A stretch of 64,000 bases of DNA, taken from NCBI GenBank assembly GCA_963693285.1, contig OY848922.1, forward strand, positions 2,158,923-2,222,922. The letters run 5' to 3'. Below the pieces are notes generated by a model. That model did no database searches. It worked only from the letters and a program-made list of their open reading frames with translations, and had not been told where the DNA came from. The position numbers and the translations under genes were made by a program. The DNA is from Xestospongia muta (Eukaryota; Porifera; Demospongiae; Haplosclerida; Petrosiidae). Shown in pieces: positions 62,581 through 64,000 of this stretch. Numbering within the stretch: the stretch's first letter is position 1; every line of letters starts with the position of its first letter.

Positions 62581-64000
62581 ATGCAGGCACCTAACTGGAC
62601 TGAGTTTCTTCAGTGCTCGGTATGTACGAGTAAATATAATTGCTCGACTGCGATTCCAGTGAGCCTTAGTTGTAATCACACAATGTGTAAAAGGTGCATT
62701 AGTAGGCTCAAAACTAAACAATGTCCATATGATCGTACAGCCATCTCATCTAATACAGAAACGTTCCCACCAAACACAGCCCTCCTTCTCCTTCTTGGCT
62801 ACCAACCAGACAATTGGAGTCACGAAATGTTAAATATTTGTCCTACGGTTGTCCCAGATACGAATCTGGAGGGTTATACAAGTTGTCGTGAAGCTGTCGA
62901 GAACCTTGCTTTGTTTTTAAAGCCGTTTACTGATCAAGGGGTCTTACAGGCTACCGCTAGTATTCCACGTCCAATGCTAAGGAAACTAGTTTCTTTATTG
63001 TGCTATCAACTGTTGGATGGAGAAGGGCGTGCCCGAGCTCTGAGAACCGCCCACTCAATTGCTGAAAGAATGATAACAGAATTGTTGATAATGCACCAGA
63101 ATCAGCAGCAGATTTCGTCTCTCCTGTGGACAGCTGTTCGAGCTAGAGGGTGTCAATTTCTAGGTCCTGTTATGCAAGAGGAAACCTTAAAGTTAATACT
63201 GAAAGTTCTCGAAAGTGGGTGTTTCCTCTCTAGGAAGAATATTGTCTTGTATGCAGTTCATAGACTAGTCCCTGATTTTCCAAACGCCTCCAAAACTAAT
63301 GTTGGTCATGTTGTTCAGTTATTATATCGAGCATCATGTTTTAATGTAAGTTCCCTTTTGTCTTTGTGTGTTTGTTCAATATGATGTGTTGATATCTTAC
63401 TTCATCTTCCTGTTATAAAACACTTTTGTATATTATTTTCTTTTATTTCTTTGTTCCCATTTTTCTCCTCTTACAATTTTTCTATCGTCAACTTTAATTC
63501 ATGTATCCATTTTCACTAAATACATCTATTCATCTCTCGTATATGTCCATTAGTTACATGGTATATTTCTTTTAATCTCTTTTGTGTATCTTATTTTAGG
63601 TTGAAAAAAGAGAAGATGAGTCTTCCTTAATGCAACTAAAAGAGGAGGTAACACTGCTATCATATCATATCACATTTATTGTACATGTATCCTAATCTAT
63701 GTCTTCATAACTATACCTTCTCTTAATTTATAGTACCGTAGCTATGAGTCCCTTCGACGTGAGCATGATGCTCAAATTATTAAAATTGCTATGGAGGCGG
63801 GGCTACGGATTACACCTGAGACTTGGTCCACTCAATTGTATGGAAACACTTGCAAAAAGTCTGATATGCAATCAATTATTGATAAGGTAATAAAGAAATA
63901 ACTCCTGGAATGTAATATTTGTCCTACTTCCTTGTCTCTGGACTCTATTACTGATATCATCTAACTAATATTATATAGACATTGCATATTGAAGGGGTTT
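62581..64000 (+). CDS. RC3H1: Roquin (RC3H1/RC3H2-like), N-terminal part
   Basis: RNA-binding E3 ubiquitin ligase that binds stem-loop decay elements in mRNA 3'UTRs and triggers deadenylation. Exons 62581-63345, 63600-63647, 63734-63886, and a fourth beginning about 63979; the gene runs off the right edge. The first exon encodes a C3HC4 RING (CSVCTSKYN ... [20 protein letters not shown]), followed by the HEPN/ROQ core: [97 protein letters not shown]. Similarity to human RC3H1 is very high in these blocks. The start MQAPNWTEF corresponds to the vertebrate MPVQAPQWTDF. The fourth exon fragment does not match the family well and its boundary is uncertain. Orthology to RC3H1 versus RC3H2 is not meaningful in a pre-duplication animal. 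Confidence 0.95.

Noticed and set aside
62452..62721. 89-codon minus-strand frame
   Set aside because: Opposite to the conserved RING exon of Roquin; no support.
63979..64000. Fourth Roquin exon reading TLHIEGV
   Set aside because: Kept only as an uncertain part of the partial gene: the acceptor is good, but the residues do not match the conserved LQTPASF block expected after SIIDK.

Overview
The window reads as nuclear DNA of an early-branching animal, most likely a demosponge. That is an inference from three things: metazoan-specific genes (a Bar/BSH-type homeobox gene, an astacin-TSP1 protease, protein kinase N, Roquin); an AT-rich, very gene-dense layout with many introns of only 43-60 nt; and intergenic gaps of 80-300 bp. 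The order of introns and exons was worked out by eye from GT-AG sites, reading phase and family alignment. All multi-exon models given here keep phase from start to stop, but none has transcript support.

Layout. 1-1540: 3' end of USO1/p115 (+). 1959-5082: GPI-anchored astacin with four TSP1 repeats (+). 6891-7910: SURF6 (-), divergent from UBL5 (8001-9227, +). 9410-16034: Ca2+-regulated mitochondrial carrier SCaMC/SLC25A24-like (+). 16272-17154: Bar/BSH-like homeobox (+). 17437-29789: ciliary coiled-coil gene CCDC180, 43 exons (+), with an RFX X-box 27 bp before its ATG. 30148-33470: spinster-like MFS transporter (-). 35070-36443: unrecognised poly-Q nuclear-type protein (+). 37648-46191 plus a 5' leader reaching about 51300: protein kinase N (-). 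51517-54176: HMCES abasic-site DNA-protein crosslinker (-), divergent from TMTC (54263-57454, +). 57868-61602: JMJD4 hydroxylase (-), with an unrelated two-TM gene (59393-60013, -) inside one of its introns. 62581-64000: Roquin/RC3H, truncated by the window edge (+).

The genes are mostly unrelated housekeeping, signalling and developmental functions; they share short divergent promoters (SURF6/UBL5, MFS/poly-Q gene, HMCES/TMTC, JMJD4/RC3H) rather than a pathway.

The most unusual content is in the introns. A 60-bp minisatellite family occurs at eight places between 28.9 and 52.2 kb. Each unit, read on one strand, carries a branch-point-like TACTAAT, an acceptor-like CCTAG, a 9-nt mini-exon and a strong GTAAGT donor, spaced so that one repeat period equals one minimum-size intron. 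Two of the arrays face each other inside one PKN intron and would fold into a long double-stranded RNA. Other items are a perfect 75-bp exonic duplication that doubles the C-terminal PIP-like motif of HMCES, tandem copies of a splice junction in CCDC180 intron 25, and a GC-rich foldback element with telomere-like CCCTAAA arms in JMJD4.
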